Shown here in pieces: positions 5,013 to 6,182 of a DNA stretch of 6,182 nt. A model generated the notes under the pieces. It saw nothing but the letters and a program-made list of their open reading frames with translations, searched no databases and was not told the origin of the DNA. This stretch comes from Syntrophobacterales bacterium (GTDB lineage Bacteria; Desulfobacterota; Syntrophobacteria; BM002): positions 1 to 6,182 of the forward strand of contig JAUWKY010000153.1 of assembly GCA_030613915.1 (NCBI GenBank). Direction: 5' to 3'. The first letter of the stretch is position 1; each line of letters begins with the position of its first letter. The position numbers were made by a program, and so were the translations under genes.

Positions 5013-5045
5013 TCTGTGGGCTCTGTGAGAGATGAATGAGGCGAG

Positions 5046-5063
5046 ATAGCTCTACCGAGCTAT
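5046..5063 (-). repeat. Hairpin over the deacetylase-like gene's stop codon
   Basis: ATAGCTC-tacc-GAGCTAT is a perfect 7-bp stem with a 4-nt loop and covers the TAG stop (complement of 5060-5062). No T-run follows in the minus direction, so it is not a standard intrinsic terminator. Confidence 0.4.
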
Positions 5064-5929
5064 TCGGCCAGGACTTCTATAATTGGTGGGATAAGTGCTG
5101 TTGCAAGGTCAGTGCGGGATCCACCCCCTAAAACCACCTCCAGACGGCCATCGGTCACCTCGTCTGCGGTCTGTCGCATGAAGTGGGCAATGTCCAGGAA
5201 GCACGCTTTGCTGAGCCCCAGGCTGCCATAATCTCCCTTGTGGGTGTCGAAACCGAAATACCAGAAGATGAGATCTGGTTTGAAATCAGCCACCCGAGGA
5301 CCGAACTCTTCTCTTACCTTATTGGCGTAGACCTCATCCACATTGTCAGCGGCTTTACCCGAAAATCCCCAGAACCCGCCAGGTGCAGGAATGTCCACCT
5401 TGGTGCCGTCTGCTGAACAAGTCTCCATGCTGCAAAAGCAAACGTGAAGCACGTCTGGATCATTCTTGAGAAGATCACGCGTACCATCACCGTGGTGGGC
5501 ATCTGTGTCAAGGATGGCGAAGCGTTGAATATTGTGTATCTCTCGCAGGTAAGTAATGGTGATTACCACATCATTGAAACAGCAGAAGCCGCCAAAATAA
5601 TCTCTTCCCGAATGATGGCCACCGGCACCAATGAGGGCAAAGCCGTTGTAAATCTCTCCAGTGCAGATTTTTTCTCCGGCTAGGACCACGCCACCAACTG
5701 AGTGCCAGCCAGTGGAGCAAAGGGGATCACCCTCCACGCCTCGGATAAGTTCGGGGGTGTGCACCTTGAGGATCCACTCTTCCTCGATGGCTGGCGATTC
5801 GTAGAGAACAACGTTGTCACGGGCCAGCAGATAATCAATCGCTTCGGGAAAATCCTCCAGTCGAGATCCGCGGGTGAGGTAACTTTTTCGGCTGAAGCTG
5901 GGATGGTAGAAGACGCCGGTTTTTTTCAT
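5060..5929 (-). CDS. Histone deacetylase-superfamily (acetylpolyamine aminohydrolase/AcuC-like) protein
   Basis: Starts at ATG (complement of 5927-5929), with GAGG 5 nt upstream. The 289 residues show the arginase/deacetylase-fold motifs: the paired histidines in GAGGHHSG (H105, H106), GGFCCFNDV (113-121), the metal motif DTDAHHGDGT (141-150, ligands D143 and H145), and GFDTHKGDYGSLGLS (226-240, ligand D228). These correspond to HDAC8 His142/His143, Asp178/His180 and Asp267 by family knowledge. Bacterial members remove acetyl or acyl groups from polyamines, acetoin-pathway proteins or lysine side chains. The usual GGGY near the C terminus, which supplies the transition-state Tyr, reads LGGGSRTDLA here, with Ser at 271. 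Activity on acetyl-lysine may therefore be low or the substrate different. The length is at the short end of the family. Plus-strand frames across it are shadows. Confidence 0.87.
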   Translation of the reverse strand: MKKTGVFYHPSFSRKSYLTRGSRLEDFPEAIDYLLARDNVVLYESPAIEEEWILKVHTPELIRGVEGDPLCSTGWHSVGGVVLAGEKICTGEIYNGFALIGAGGHHSGRDYFGGFCCFNDVVITITYLREIHNIQRFAILDTDAHHGDGTRDLLKNDPDVLHVCFCSMETCSADGTKVDIPAPGGFWGFSGKAADNVDEVYANKVREEFGPRVADFKPDLIFWYFGFDTHKGDYGSLGLSKACFLDIAHFMRQTADEVTDGRLEVVLGGGSRTDLATALIPPIIEVLAE

Positions 5930-5991
5930 GAAATCCTCTTTGGTGATTACGAGAGTAAAGCAGCTGAGCCAAATAGACCACAGTCATGGAT

Positions 5992-6035
5992 AAATCCGAA
6001 ATCCGAATATCGAAATCCGAAACAAATTCGAATTT
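5992..6035. repeat. AAATCCGAA repeats with a 12-bp palindrome
   Basis: AAATCCGAA occurs three times (5992-6000, 5999-6007, 6013-6021), followed by the perfect palindrome AAATTCGAATTT (6024-6035). I recall similar AT-rich TTCGGATTT-type repeats dispersed in environmental bacterial genomes. It lies upstream of the deacetylase-like gene, where its promoter would be expected; no convincing -35/-10 pair is visible within it. Confidence 0.6.
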
Positions 6036-6086
6036 CCAAATACGCCTATGTATTTAGCTCCGCAAAGATCTCTTCTCCCCTTGGAA

Positions 6087-6182
6087 ACTACGTCACAATT
6101 CGCCGAACCCGTCATTCCGGACGAGTCCACCTAAGGTGGGCGAGATCCGGAATCCAGTGAAAGTTCTATATAATCAGCCTGT
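6087..6182. repeat. MITE-like palindromic repeat, copy 3 (cut by window end)
   Basis: The left end CTACGTCACAATTC matches the terminal repeat of copy 1. An 8-nt gap follows, then GTCATTCCGGACGAG, the inner hairpin CCACC-taa-GGTGG (6127-6139), GATCCGGAATCCAG, and a spacer ending AATCAGCCTGT. This matches the right half of copy 1 read in reverse almost base for base. The second arm should lie just beyond the window. Confidence 0.8.

Larger units (their letters stand above)
4274..5059. other. Gene-poor structured region
   Basis: A 786-bp stretch with no protein gene I accept. In order it holds: unremarkable sequence (4274-4386), a CCCTTCGGCAAGCTCAGGG-type palindrome (4387-4409), a CACAGAG-rich tract (about 4411-4440), structured element 1 (4436-4661), a 135-bp linker with a possible minus-strand promoter (4662-4796), structured element 2 (4797-5012), a CTCTGTG-rich tract (about 5009-5031) and a small hairpin at the deacetylase-like gene's stop (5046-5063). 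Confidence 0.6.

Noticed and set aside
5183..6160. Plus-strand frames over and beyond the deacetylase-like gene
   Set aside because: They are antisense shadows of a gene with clear catalytic motifs; the last one ends inside repeat copy 3.

Overview
The window (about 6.2 kb, roughly half G+C) looks like a bacterial chromosomal segment. Its genes are short, have Shine-Dalgarno sites and lie on both strands, separated by repeat-rich gaps. A PurN-like formyltransferase, a stand-alone SagB-type flavin oxidoreductase, a histone-deacetylase-fold hydrolase and a metallo-beta-lactamase/TPR fusion together suggest an environmental, possibly anaerobic, lineage such as Chloroflexota or Desulfobacterota. 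That is an impression only; no marker here fixes the taxon.

Layout. 1-703 (+): 3' end of a metallo-beta-lactamase-fold protein with a TPR tail, cut by the window edge. 757-912: copy 1 of a palindromic, MITE-like repeat. 981-1650 (+): three short genes in a row, the last a CxxC...CxxC protein. 1743-2012 (-): a small, probably coiled-coil protein, convergent with them. 2077-2200: repeat copy 2. 2391-3987 (+): a two-gene unit, PurN-like formyltransferase then SagB-type oxidoreductase, 25 bp apart. 3988-4111: GGCAT- and GGCAGAAGACAG-type low-complexity repeats. 4112-4273 (-): a 53-residue, basic, four-cysteine protein. 4274-5059: no convincing protein gene, but highly structured DNA. 5060-5929 (-): histone deacetylase-superfamily protein. 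5992-6182: an AAATCCGAA repeat and the left half of repeat copy 3.

The most striking content is the pair of elements at about 4436-4661 and 4797-5012. Each has a roughly 12-13 bp closing stem starting GATCGC that encloses three hairpins in the same order: a tri-loop hairpin, a hairpin built on GATGC/GCATC, and a long two-part hairpin. Most stem sequences differ between the copies while pairing is kept, which is covariation-like. Both also carry TGGT at the same distance from an A6/A7 run, with exactly 19 nt between the run and the closing stem. Read on the minus strand, each would end ACCA-N4-U6/7, so a minus-strand structured RNA is one reading; a DNA-level mobile or hairpin element is the other. 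I cannot assign them to a named family.

Functional links between the protein genes are weak. The formyltransferase and oxidoreductase are probably co-transcribed, but no azole-peptide synthetase partner or precursor is visible. The deacetylase-like protein keeps the zinc ligands but has Ser where the catalytic Tyr normally lies.
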